Assembly: GCA_949361645.1 (NCBI GenBank)
Contig: OX442432.1
Location: 7,038,118-7,102,117 of the forward strand
Source: Spongilla lacustris
Lineage: Eukaryota; Porifera; Demospongiae; Spongillida; Spongillidae
DNA: 64,000 nucleotides
Reading direction: 5' to 3'
The translations under genes and the position numbers were made by a program. Position 1 is the first letter of the stretch. Every line of letters begins with the position of its first letter. The notes beneath the pieces were generated by a model. That model searched no databases and was not told the DNA's origin. It saw nothing but the letters and a program-made list of their open reading frames with translations. Shown one piece after another: positions 20,915 to 32,300 of this stretch.

Positions 20915-21503
20915 GCGTCACCTTTCGGAAGGTGTGTACGTATCCCTCGGACTTCTTGTTAGCTTATTTCGCTCCACGGATTATCCTAGCCTTTAATCCT
21001 CGCCTACTTTAGTTCTCTGAACGAGTATATAGACGCATTCTATAAACGACATGGCAACAGCCGCTAACCGACGATGCCATAGAAACATTTATACGTACAC
21101 TGCCTTTCGCAGTTACAGAAAAGATAGCTTTATTATACTGGTCCAGCGATCAAAATTAATATCTGATTCATCATGACTGAAGCGAGCTGAGAAGGCTAAT
21201 AAACCCAATTGTTGCCGCTGTAATAATAGCTTATGTACATGCGCGCGCATATGTACATATGTACATATGATCTACAATAATTGCTAGTTAATTAACACTT
21301 AACCATTCATACAACCAAAAAATAGTATTGCCTAGTATAGGCATAAAACATATATCTCTAGCTCATTGAGACTTTGCCCTCGCGTACACTGCTAGGGCCA
21401 GACCACAATAGATTATTTACACGTTATTAAATGACTTTAATAAATAAATGTAAACATGTTTACACCAAAAAAAAAAAAAAAAAAACTTGTTTACACCCAT
21501 TTT
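20915..21503. other. Upstream region of WGF5
   Basis: No gene is visible between WGF5 and WGF4. The interval holds the conserved element GTTTCTATGG (minus strand, 21077-21086), an alternating GCGCGC/ATATGTACATATGTACAT segment at about 21235-21270, and a poly-A run at 21467-21484. Confidence 0.5.
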
Positions 21504-23982
21504 TCAGATACCTACTAAGGCACGCAAAAGTAATGATGAATTAAACACAGCTCCTTTGCCACTGTCATCTTCACTACTAGAAACTTTTCTGCTGCTGTTA
21601 GCTCCAGCCCTGCTATTTTCACCTTCGTTGCCACCAACAATTTTAATCATGTTGTCTGAAGTTTCACTATCACCAGAAACATGTTCCATTTCTGTTACAG
21701 TTTTAACATGTAGGCTGTTAACAACATTGCAATTCACAGCAAGCTCTTCTGATGGGGAATTATTACGTGGCTCTGTCATACCTTCACACTTACATTTTTG
21801 TGAGGTATCTTTGTCACTTGCATTTTCCAAGGTACATTTTGAAGATACAGTGTTTTCATTAATAATATTAGCAGAGTGGGAGGGCCCATCAGGGTGTGAA
21901 GTGCATGTGATGTTTTCACCATTTGAGGTGCCATTATATGTACAGACCACAGCAGTGATGACATCATTATTTATTGAGGCTTTCTCATTCTTGCTTGAAA
22001 TTGTTCCAAAATGTGCAGTAGGCTCATAAGCATTCTTATCTGTCCGACCATCATCCTTATAGCGATTAACATCCCTCACATGATGATCACCATCATCACT
22101 ATCCCTCACATCCCAATCTCTCACATGATGATCACCATCCCTCACATCATGATCACCATCCCTCACATCACGATCACCATCCCTCACATCACGATCACCA
22201 TCCCTCACATGATGATCACCATCCCTCACATCACGATCACCATCCCTCACATCATGATCACCATCCCTCACATCACGATCACCATCCCTCACATCACGAT
22301 CACCATCCCTCACATCATGATCACCATCCCTCACATCATGATCACCATCCCTCACATCATGATCACCATCCCTCACATCATGATCACCATCCCTCATCTC
22401 CTCCTCCTCCCTCTTAGCTGATCCCTTCTCTGCATACATCCACTGCTGTTCAGTAATACTCCTCTTATGAGCAGCCATGGTAGCTTCTTTGGCTTCCCTG
22501 CTTTTGTGTCTTTGGGTGTCCCATCTCACCACTGTACAAAGGGAGGGATAAGAGGGAGGGGAACAGAGAGGGGAACAGAGGGATAAGAGGGAGGGGAACA
22601 GAGAGGGGAACAGAGGGATAAGAGGGAGGGGAACAGAGAGGGGAACAGAGGGATAAGAGGGAGGGAAACAGAGAGGGGAACAGAGGGATAAGAGGGAGGG
22701 GAACAGAGAGGGAACAGAGGGATAAGAGGGAGGGAAACAGAGAGGGGAACAGAGGGATAAGAGGGAGGGAAACAGAGAGGGGAACAGAGGGATAAGAGGG
22801 AGGGGAACAGAGAGGGGAACAGAGGGATAAGAGGGAGGGAAACAGAGAGGGGAACAGAGGGATAAGAGGGAGGGGAACAGAGAGGGGAACAGAGGGATAA
22901 GTGAAGGGGAACAGTTTCAAACTCACTTGCAGTGTACGTGCACATAGCTGTCATACATATACATATATATATATATTTACCTTTTGTACCTTTATGTTTT
23001 CCTGCCATGGTGGTCCCAAATATAGATATGCTTCTATTCATAGTGGTGGAGGTAGAGGTCGAGTTTGCACTATGACCCGCAATGCTTGTGCCAACAGAAG
23101 GTATGTCCCCAAGGGAGGAGCCATCCAGAATGTTCCCTGCGAACTGCTGCCTAGTCCCCATGCTGCTAGTGGAGCTCTCTCCAGCAGACATTCTGAGGCT
23201 GACCACACTTGAGGTCTTCTCACTACCCCCAGTCATGTACTGAACTATCTGCTCAGAGGTAAAACCCCACTTCTGCAGGCATTTGATGGTTTCCTGTCTC
23301 TGAATGCCGCTAATCCACTGCTCTCCTAATGCAGAGAAGAAGTGGGCCGGGTGCATTGACATGTGGCCTATGCTGCTGACGTTATTACCATTTTTATTGC
23401 AGCCATCATGAACACTAGTACTTTCTGCAAGCCAGGAGGGAGAGGTGGTTTTGACATTGCTGTCAGAACCACTCACATCCGTGTTGACCGCGGGGATAGT
23501 CTCGCTACCACCATCGATTGCAACTATGTCGCTTTTCTAAAAGTTATACCTTCAGTAATCATATTCCACTCACCTGCTGCCACCGTGTGACCACTTTGAG
23601 CGCTTCTGATGTACTGTAGTAACACTTGCTCGCACGTGAGGCCCCGCACCACCATTCCTTCCGTGGGCTCCTTCGCCTTGTTCAACATCGCGACGTTTTC
23701 TGTACCACATTTCTGAGGCTTTAGCGCAGTGCTTTGTGTCTCTTCCTCCGTTAACGTTATTTCTCTCTCCATTACTTCCTCTGACTCTACTTCAGCCACG
23801 AGCTGGCTTTCATTCTGGTTAGCTTCTTCTTCGGTTCTTCTGCGAGCGCAGCTGTGCACACAACTAGTATATACTAGTATATGCATGCACGTTATCTACA
23901 TGTAGATATCTTTTTACCGTTTGCACCGATTTCCTCTAAAACATCTCGCTATGAATCGTCCGCAGACGTCACACCGACCCAT
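21504..23982 (-). CDS. WGF4: zinc-ribbon/WGF-domain protein with RDGDHDV repeats
   Basis: This is a paralogue of the neighbouring WGF genes, function unknown. Exons 23982-23918, 23851-23574, 23424-22981 and 22531-21504 give 604 residues. Exon 1 reads MGRCDVCGRFIARCF and supplies C4, C7, C14 and C20; the family's C9 is R here. Exon 2 has a short charged helix and a weak domain GLTCEQVLLQYIR. Exon 3 holds CLQKWGFTSEQIVQYM and a serine/threonine-rich tail. Exon 4 has about sixteen RDGDHDV repeats, a YEPT motif, and a low-complexity C-terminus ending at TGA (21506-21504). A TATAAATA box lies just upstream of the start. The exon 3 acceptor at 23425 was chosen by phase and its pyrimidine tract. Confidence 0.68.
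22080..22400 (-). repeat. Coding 21-bp repeat in WGF4 exon 4
   Basis: About sixteen 21-bp units encode RDGDHDV with D/H/R variants. The unit contains TCATGATCACCATCCCTCAC on the plus strand. All are in frame. Confidence 0.95.
22536..22910. repeat. About 35-bp repeat in WGF4 intron 3
   Basis: A degenerate array of GGGATAAGAGGGAGGGGAAC followed by AGAGAGGGGAACAGA, starting only a few bases from the exon 4 acceptor. On the minus strand it stays open in frame with exon 3, but the canonical donor at 22980 argues for an intron. Confidence 0.9.
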
Positions 23983-24238
23983 CCCCCGATATTTATAATC
24001 TCTGCATACACCAACAGCTAGCTCCCACTTAGTATGGACGCAAACATATTAAATGTCGACATGGAAACGCCAAAAAAATTAAACCGCTTGCATGCGCTTT
24101 CATGCAAGAGGCAATGCAATTAATGACCAATGAATTTACAGGGCTACATGTACTGTTCTTTTTTGGGAGGGGAGAGGGGGGGGGGGGGGGGGGGGTGCTT
24201 TCTGATTGCAGGTACGTGTACTAATTTTATTCCTCCAT

Positions 24239-25498
24239 CTATCTGCTTCCTTCACTTGCCCAGCTGCCAGCTCTCGCCTTTTGTTCACTCAGTTGTATGT
24301 ACTCCAGGACCTGCTCTTGTGTGAAGCCCCACTCCCACAGATACCCTATGCTCCTCCTCCTCTGCAGCCTCTCCAGCTGGCTCTTTTGTACGTTGACCCC
24401 TGGATGCACAGAAGAACAGGCAGTTATGAGTCGTGATCCAACTCGCCTACCTTGGTTTAGGTTTTCACAACTGCTGGCTTTATTTCCCGCTGTCTGCCTC
24501 AGATACTCCAACATCTCTTCACATGTGAATCCCCACTGGTGTAAATAAGCTAATGTTTTCCATCGTTTTCTCACTACTCGATAGTTCCCATCTGTTGCTA
24601 CCGAAAAGTCGTCATTGTATGTTTCAAAATAAATCAGTAGCTATATACCGACTTACTGCTGTGGCCTGGTGCATTGCTGGTTGCAGCCTGTTCAGAACAT
24701 TTCCCAACTGTAACGAAGCCACAACTGGTGATGGACTCGTAGTTGTCACCATTTGCTTCAGACTCTTTGCATTTTTTTGATGTTGCGGTGCTCCTCCCAG
24801 CGGCAGGTATGTTCTCATACAGCGCCTCGCTGCTCTTGTGACTGCCTGCATGTCTGTTAGAGACACCTTCCCCCCTCCTTTTTGCCTTCCTGTCACTGGT
24901 ATGCCTTCTAACTTTGGCCTTCTTACTAGAACTCCTATATCTTGTACCGTTGTTACTGTTGTCAGGAGAACAGGGGATATTCCTTTTAAAATCAACAGTT
25001 TCAAGTATGGCTTCATTCTTCACGATATCCTCCAAGGCGGTAGGTCCCTCACTGTTTCGCATAATTCTCATGTACTCCAAAATCTGTTCATTCGAAAATC
25101 CCCACTTTTCTAAACACTCGATAGTTTTCTGTGCATCTCTTTCTATATCTTCCACGTAACGCATCTTTTCTGTTGCAGTCATTTCCGTTTCATTCTTAAT
25201 CACCTCCTCTGTCCTTAGCAGTTCTTTCTCGAGAAATTTCTGTTCAAGAGCGGTTATTACCCTCTCCCTTTCTGTCCTTAGTTTAGCTTCTTCCACCCTT
25301 TCTAACTGTTCCTCTAACTCTCTCCTGTCTTCGTCCGAAACCTCTGCGCAGCTGTTGGATGAAATAACACAAATCTTATTATAATGTCCGGAGTTCATGT
25401 AGTGTCGACGACCTTACAAAACTAAACTATTACCGTTTGCACCTGTCCCCTCGGAAACATCGTACGACAAAACACCTGCATTCTTTGCAACGGCCCAT
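24239..25498 (-). CDS. WGF3: zinc-ribbon/coiled-coil protein with three WGF domains
   Basis: This is the clearest member of the unrecognised family. Exons 25498-25434, 25351-24657, 24597-24451 and 24399-24239 give 355 residues. Residues 1-23 start MGRCKECRCFVVRCF and end KRC, so C4, C7, C20 and C23 form two CxxC pairs split by the phase-2 intron. Residues about 25-115 form a Glu/Arg/Lys coiled coil. WGF motifs are CLEKWGFSNEQILEYMR, YLHQWGFTCEEMLEYLR and YLWEWGFTQEQVLEYIQ. Between the first and second is a basic serine-rich linker with tyrosine motifs YENI and YESI. The second domain ends SSCENLNQG at the phase-1 junction. The last exon is nearly identical to the last exon of WGF2. Confidence 0.78.
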
Positions 25499-26053
25499 GT
25501 CTCGTATTTTGCCTCGGTACGTCGCCCTTCAAAGACTTTATCTAACTAAGGCTGCAGCTGAGAATGCGAGTAAAGTGCACGTGCAATGAAGGCCATATCA
25601 CTGTACTCACTTTTTTGCTTTAAGACGAAGACTGCGCGCCTGACTTCGCCTTGATACACATTGTTCTGAGGGAGAAAAAGTGTTACTTTCTGACTTTGAT
25701 ATTTATAGTTGGCTGCTTGAACCTGACGCTAATTTATAACATAGCGGTACGCCATGGAAACACGTTAATCAGTACTGACATGTTGTCACGTACAGCTGAA
25801 AATCTCATTCCGACTCTTAATTTATTTAATTGTCAGCTAAGGGGTAAGCTATAATTGCTTACTCCCCATGCAGTACGACTGGGTTGTTTATTTATTGAGA
25901 TGGTGAAATTAATAGTCACGGTACAAAACAGGACAGTCACAGCACAAGGACAGACAGCCACAGCACAATTTGGTACTCATGCACACAAATAATGTTCGTC
26001 AGTCAACACTCAGATTTTTTTTATTTATTTACATTGTTCCTCGTCAGTGTTTA

Positions 26054-26518
26054 TTACACATCAGCACTTGTGGTTGTACTCTCTGAAAGCATTGACAGCC
26101 TCCTGCTGGCCCCTCCATCCTTTGGTTCAGTCAGTTTTATGTACTCCAGGACCTGCTCTGGTGTGAAGCCCCACTCCCACAGATACCCTATGCTCCTCCT
26201 CCTCTGCAGCCTCTCCAGCTGGCTATGTCTTGACTTCTCAACTGTATAGCAGATGTTATGGGAGCATGCATGCATGGCTGACATATACACTCACCCTGGG
26301 TCAGGTTCTCACTGCTTGAGCACTTATCCCTAAGCCTTGTTGCCCTCAGATACTCCAACATCCCGTCACCATCAAAACCCCACTTGTGGAGATACATCAC
26401 AGTGTTCAGTCTTTGCCTCTGGCTGACCTCTTGAGCCACTGAGCTGATTCCTGATGGTCCAGCTATATATAGAGAAAAATTATCAACTGAGTTATACCCT
26501 CTGCATGATATTATATGT

Positions 26519-26549
<31 letters not shown>

Positions 26550-27448
26550 TTATACTCGTCTCCATTCTAGAACTGTATACATGCATGCACATTCCAGCCT
26601 TTCAATTTTATACTTGATCTTACCGGCGCTAGCAACTGTTTCCGAGCTTGCACTCCCACTGCCACCATCTTGGCGATACCGCGCCGCTTCGCCGTCATTC
26701 GGACCATCTTCGCTACTCAGGCTCATGCCATCGTGGGCGGCGCCGGCATCCTCGACCACCACAATCTCAGGCGGGTCTCTAACGTACTCGCCCACCGACA
26801 CGTCACCTATGGATACAGTAAAGCTTTCCACTTTTGTAATTTTTGTTCCGAACAAGCTGCGGTCTGACTCCTTCTTATTGAGATCTCCGGCGCTTCCTAG
26901 TATCTCTTCCACCGTGCAACTCCACTCACGCAAGAACTCGGCCTTCTTCTGGTCTTCGGCTTTCTTCTTAGCTTCGGCATACTTCTGTGCCTCGTCGCTC
27001 TTCTGGTCCGCATACTTCTTTGCCTCGCCCTTCTTCCGCTCCGCATACTCCGCTGTCTCGTACTTCTTCTGTTCCGTGCTCTGCTTTTCTTCGCAGCTTT
27101 TCTGGGCTTTAGCGTACTTCTGTTCCACTTCTTTCACTGACCCTTTACTGTGTCTTGTATCTTCTTCGTCGTCAGTTTCTCCCCTGCTTACCACCATCAG
27201 CTTTACCGACGTCTCGACTCCTTCCACAAGCACCGTGGCATTCTCCTCACTCGGAGTAGCGGGAACGCTGTCTTCATTCGTTCTCTTTTGCTCTTCACAC
27301 TCCTCTGCTTCCTTTATTCTGGAACAGCTGCAAATGTATATATAAAGTAACAGCAGCAAAATAATAATGTAACTATGAATAACCGTTTGCATCTGTCGCC
27401 GCGAAAACACCGTACGATAAAACACTTGCAGTCTTGGCAGCGTCCCAT
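26054..27448 (-). CDS. WGF2: zinc-ribbon protein with Lys/Ala/Glu helix and WGF domains
   Basis: A paralogue in the same tandem array. Exons 27448-27384, 27327-26624, 26462-26295 and 26241-26054 give 374 residues. Exon 1 reads MGRCQDCKCFIVRCF. The first donor is GTTATT, weaker than in the other members. Exon 2 carries an acidic segment, then a long AKKYADQKSDEAQKYAEAK-type helix, and a decayed domain FLREWSCTVEEILG that lost its GF core. Exon 3 has YLHKWGFDGDGMLEYLR followed by SSSENLTQG at the exon end. Exon 4 has YLWEWGFTPEQVLEYIK and ends in a serine/threonine-rich tail with TAA at 26056-26054. A run of 29 C lies in intron 2 (26521-26549). Confidence 0.75.
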
Positions 27449-27449
27449 A

Positions 27450-28640
27450 CTTAATTCCGTTGAACACAACTTGTCTGAAGAAGAACTATATGTTCAGCTA
27501 GCTGACATGCACATACATGGGCCCGAGTCTCACCTTATCTGTTTGATTTGCGAATTACAACTCTACTCCAAACTTCTTCCAACCTCACACGCGTAAGTTT
27601 GATGCGTGAAACTGTAGACGCTAGCACACGAATCAGATGAGGCGCAGGGACGCATGTTGCGGAGAGACGCGAACGGATGAGTACCATAGAAACGTGCCGC
27701 TAATAATCAACGATATTATATTTCTGACTACCCTTAAAATACTAGCTACTGGTACTCTTGGCTCGGTGCGCACATGTCAGTACCGGTAGTCATGTCTGAT
27801 GTCTCCGGACACAAACTGACATTCAAGGGGAAAATAGAATTAAAACTTGCATGGCTTTTATGTATAAAAATTATTAGTACTAATCACTGAGACAATAATT
27901 AACCACGGTATCTGTTATTGATTTGAAGGCTTGGTATACTGCAACTCAAATGAATGTGTACAAGTCAGTTGAGTAAAACTTAGCTTATCATCTGAGTTGC
28001 AGGCAACATGTTGCCTATGGCTCTCCAACCGGCTTAACATTCAAAATGTTCTGCTACCCAATTAGATGTTGCTGCAGGACATTGAAACTGGGATTAGATT
28101 TTTTTTTCTGTTGTACCTTTGGTTTATATTCGACTTGAATATAAAAGTGGACTTCTTTATTAAGCTTTAACTATAAATGGGTTTGGCTTCAATTATTAAC
28201 TACAAATTATAAGTTAACTGGATCAGCCATGTGCATGTGAATGAAATTAATATTACTTCAAGTTTGTTTTTATTTTTTAACGAAACAGTGTAATAAATAC
28301 AAATGCATATTAGGGTGATCAGTGAGATGTTTGGGAGACCTTTCCACGGATGTAATTTTCAGCAAAAGGATGTAGACCCAATTAAGATGTTTCTTCCTTC
28401 AGATGTTATATTTACACCACTGTTTGTAAAATAGTGATTTATGTATTACATGTAGTTGTATATCCCGTGATATTAGTGATTAAAAGAAAAAACTGAGAAT
28501 ATCCTCAGGTGCAGGAAATAATATAACATGACATTGTATAATTATGTAGGAGAATTCAGAAGTAATTGGTGCAAGTCATCTCACACAAGCAGGCCCAAGA
28601 TGGCGCCTTCAGTTGTATTTGTACATATCTTTGACATAGT
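27450..28640. other. Spacer between WGF2 and WGF1
   Basis: No exon can be supported here. The conserved upstream element GTTTCTATGG lies at 27684-27693 (minus strand). The rest (27.8-28.6 kb) is AT-rich sequence without repeats or recognisable element ends. Confidence 0.5.
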
Positions 28641-28644
28641 CTTT

Positions 28645-29075
28645 TTATCTATAGTGTGTATTTTTAGACATCCTCAAATATTCTAAGATTTGTTCGAACG
28701 TGAAACCACTACTTTGTAAATATCGAACTGTGTTCCTACGTGAATCTTCGGTATTAAGGTCGTTTGTCCTTTGCTCAGAAATGACCGTCCTTCTGCTATC
28801 TTCTCTTTCTTGTGCCGTCTTCTGCTTTGCCTTCTCAACAGTTCTGCGGTCCTGCGCAATTTTGTGTCTCTCTCTTTCGATCATTTGCTTCTCTTTCTCA
28901 GCTAATATCACCTGCTCCAGTTTAGCCTTCTTCTCTTCTTTCGTTATTCTTGCGCAGCTGTAATTTGCTGGACTAGTAAAGGTGACGGCCAAACCAATGG
29001 CCGAACTTACTGTTTGCACCATCTCCCACGGCAGAACTTCACGATAAAACAGCCGCATTCTTCACAACGACCCAT
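28645..29075 (-). CDS. WGF1: short two-exon family member
   Basis: The smallest member: exons 29075-29011 and 28957-28645 give 125 residues. Exon 1 reads MGRCEECGCFIVKFC; C4, C7, C20 and C23 are kept, while the middle cysteine moves from 14 to 15. A single coiled coil rich in Lys, Glu, Arg and Gln follows (about residues 27-95), and one domain YLQSSGFTFEQILEYLR in which the tryptophan of WGF is replaced by serine. It ends at TAA after SKNTHYR. It lies about 315 bp downstream of the Dicer stop on the same strand and may represent the simplest form of the family. Confidence 0.75.
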
Positions 29076-29390
29076 TGTTTCTTGGCATGAAATGTACACC
29101 GCCAAATATTAATAAAATACGTATGCTGAAGGAAATTACAAGTATGCTAAAAAAACAAAATAAAAAAACAAGTGAAAGTGAAATGAAGTGAGGAGAAAAA
29201 GTAGTTCTAACTTACATGTACGACGGTATTTACGTGTAACTGATCACAAGGCCCGGATAGCGTTTCCAAAACACGTACGGATACCATGGAAACATCGTAT
29301 AAAATAAAGCTTTTTTTCAACAAAAAAAAAAACAAAACAAAACAAACTGAAGCCAACCAGCAGATGTACATCGCAGAATGAAGATGCTGT

Positions 29391-32300
29391 TTATGTCCCT
29401 ATAGTGCATGCTGCGTGCAGTCGCGCAATAACTTTTCGTGCAGCCATTTGTTTTGACGCTTGGGCAGAGTGCGCAGATGCAGTCTCAGATATTCCCTTCT
29501 CCTCAACAGTAATGGTGCACTTCGACCCTTTACTGCACGGAGAGGAAACCATATTACATAACTCACGGGTTCCCAGCCCCACCCTCACATTTTCAATTGC
29601 ACAGTGGGCTCCATTTCAAACAGCTGCTGAAGTGGTGTGACAGGTATCTTGTCCTTGTATCCCTCTGCATGGAAGGAAACATGATATCCCTCCAGGGTGT
29701 GATGCTATAGCTACCTATTTTGTCCTCAAGTACTTTGATAAATACTCCCCACACTGCCTCCAGATCCATGCCACTGTCAATAAAGATGGCCCCTGCCACT
29801 GACTCAAACAGGTCACCCAGAACCTTGGGGGGATCTAGCTTCATGTCCTCTGGCTCACAGTCGCCAGATGGATCTACATTGTGGCCGTCCTGTAAACACG
29901 CCCACATGAGGGGATGAGACAGCATTACAACAGCTTGCTCACCTCCTCCTCCCCATCACCATCTGGCACTGTCTCCATTGCGCTGATGTATTGTTGCAGA
30001 TGTGTAAAGAGTGTGGGTGAGCTGTGAAGGAGATGTGTGTGAAGCCTCTCCTTCACCACTGCCTGCGCAAAGCTGACATTGTTGACCAAGGCTGCCCTCA
30101 GCCCAGATATCTCTCCAGGTTTGAAGAGCCTCTTGGTCAAGTATATGTGACTAGTCACCAGGTAGTCCAGGACAGCATCCCCGAGGAACTCTAGCCTCTT
30201 GTACCAATCTGTGATCCAGTTGCGTGCATACGAGGAGTGTGTGAATGCCTGCACAAACAGCTTAGGGTCCCTGAAGGACCACCCTAGGACTCTCGGGGAG
30301 CCGCCACTTGTGCCTGTGCAGCGGCTGAGCATGGCCGCCAGGTTTTCAACATGCACTCTTGTGCCCAGGCCATCAACAGGCACTCTGGTGCCCAGGCCAT
30401 CAGCAGGCACATAGGTGCAGTCTGTTTCTGTTGAACGAAAAGTGGCTTTAAAAGGGGTGGGGCCAAAGTAGGAGCAAAGTGCAGACCGAGAATCCCGAAT
30501 AAGAACATGTGAAGGGTTAAAGTTACATGTAGGGTTAGGAGGGATGACAGTTAGATCATCAGGCTGTCCTGAAGGGACGATAGGTTCCAGAAAACCCAGC
30601 CAGCATAAGAAGGCGAGGGAGGCGTCCAGTCCACCTGCTACCAGGTAGGCTCCAGCAAGAGCTTCCACACAGTCAGCCACTCCCTTATCTGTAATCTCGT
30701 GGTAGGAATATAGTATTTCCTGAGCAGTCTGTGGTGGGAGGAGCCTTGGTGGGAGCCATGTCTCCCTTGGCCTGAAACCAGTCTGTATTTTGCCAGTAAG
30801 TCCCTTCTTCTTGGCCAAGGTGTAAAGATGAAGGTTAGCCACGTACTTAGAGCGGGCTCTAGTGAGGTCCCACGTCTGGGAGTGTTCTTTGGAGCACAAT
30901 ACAGACATGGCCGACACAAGTTTCAGAAATGCATCTCCGAGTGTTTCCAGTCTCTCCAGGTTGAGTATATCGTTGGCCCCTCGAGGTGTGAGGGCTTGGA
31001 GCAGGAGGGCACAGTCTGGCCCTGTGTTATGTGGTCTGGCCGAGGCTGAGAAGGAAGAGGGAACATCTCTGTAGGTACCATCTGCAAGGTTATAGCAGCG
31101 GACATCAGTAGCATAACACCCTTCATCCCTGTAGCCATGAAGCACAGTACTTACGGTCAACTCGTGACCACTCCCACCGATGCCCACCTTCGTATCATGC
31201 GCAATTTGCACACGTAGTTCCTCTACCAACAGCAAGCTCTCGATTCTCCATAGCAACGATGGCAGGCACAGGGCAAGGTGCAGCATGTGAGCAGGAAGCT
31301 GGTACACCTTGCAATGCTGGGGGAAGAACAGCGTCTCTGTGTTGGGCGTGGCCTTCTTATCCAAGTCCCTCCCATCAGCTGCTTTGTACCTGGAAGTAGT
31401 CAGCTGCAGGTTCTGTGTTCCCACGGGAACGCAGACAAGTGCCGGCTGACTCAAGTCGGTGAGATCATAGTTGTACTTGGTCTTAAAATAGCTCGCATAG
31501 GAGGTGCCGTACTGGGGGAACTCTGATGTGGGCGTGATGGAGGGGTCAACCCTCAGCACCCGATAGAGCTCCAAACCTTTACCCTGTGGCCTGCTGCTAT
31601 CCCTGTGACACACACCAAGCAGCCTGTCCCCCCTGAGGGACTCCACGGGGCAAGGCCATGTGACGGGTACAAACCTGGCCTTTGACAAGCCAGCAATGGT
31701 CTTTGCTATCTCAAGGTCTACGTACGCCACAGTGGGCTCCATGAAGCCCACGGGAACACACAGATAGTCTTTGCCCCCCTCCCCTGTGGCCCCTCCCACT
31801 GTGGCTGACTGGAGGGTAAACTGGAGGATTTCGGTGAACAGGGCATCATGGCAACGACACAACACATCAAGCTCTTCAGCAGAAAACAACACCTCCGTGC
31901 TGTGCCTGTGAATGCTAACACTAAGCTCCTTCTCTCGGACGTACAGTGGGAAGGGAGGCAGCTGTGCCAAGTGAACCACAGTGAACAGACGGTAAAGGCT
32001 GGTCAGGGGGCCTGGAGACTCACCCTGGAATGAGGTATGGGTTTGGATGACAGAAGGCCAAACGTTGGATGGGGACCCTCGCTGCCTGCCATGGACTGGT
32101 AGTACTGGCCACCTCCTGCTACTGTCTCTTGCAAGACAAACACATACAGGTAACTGCCAATACCAGCCTTAGGGACGGAACCAATGAGGCATGCAGCTGT
32201 CTGTAATGGGAGGAGTGTGTGTGTACATGTGTGTGTACATGTGTGTGTACATGTGTGTGAGTATGTGTGTGTGTATTCCAATGTGCATTAGTGTGTTATT

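Noticed and set aside
23524..23573. Reading WGF4 exon 2 straight on to the stop at 23524
   Set aside because: The donor CAG/GTGAGT at 23573 matches the position and phase of the same junction in WGF5, and an in-phase exon with the WGF motif follows.
18149..29075. WGF genes as death-domain, CARD or known UBA-protein relatives
   Set aside because: No hallmark beyond the short UBA-like spacing is visible, so I left the family unnamed instead of assigning it.
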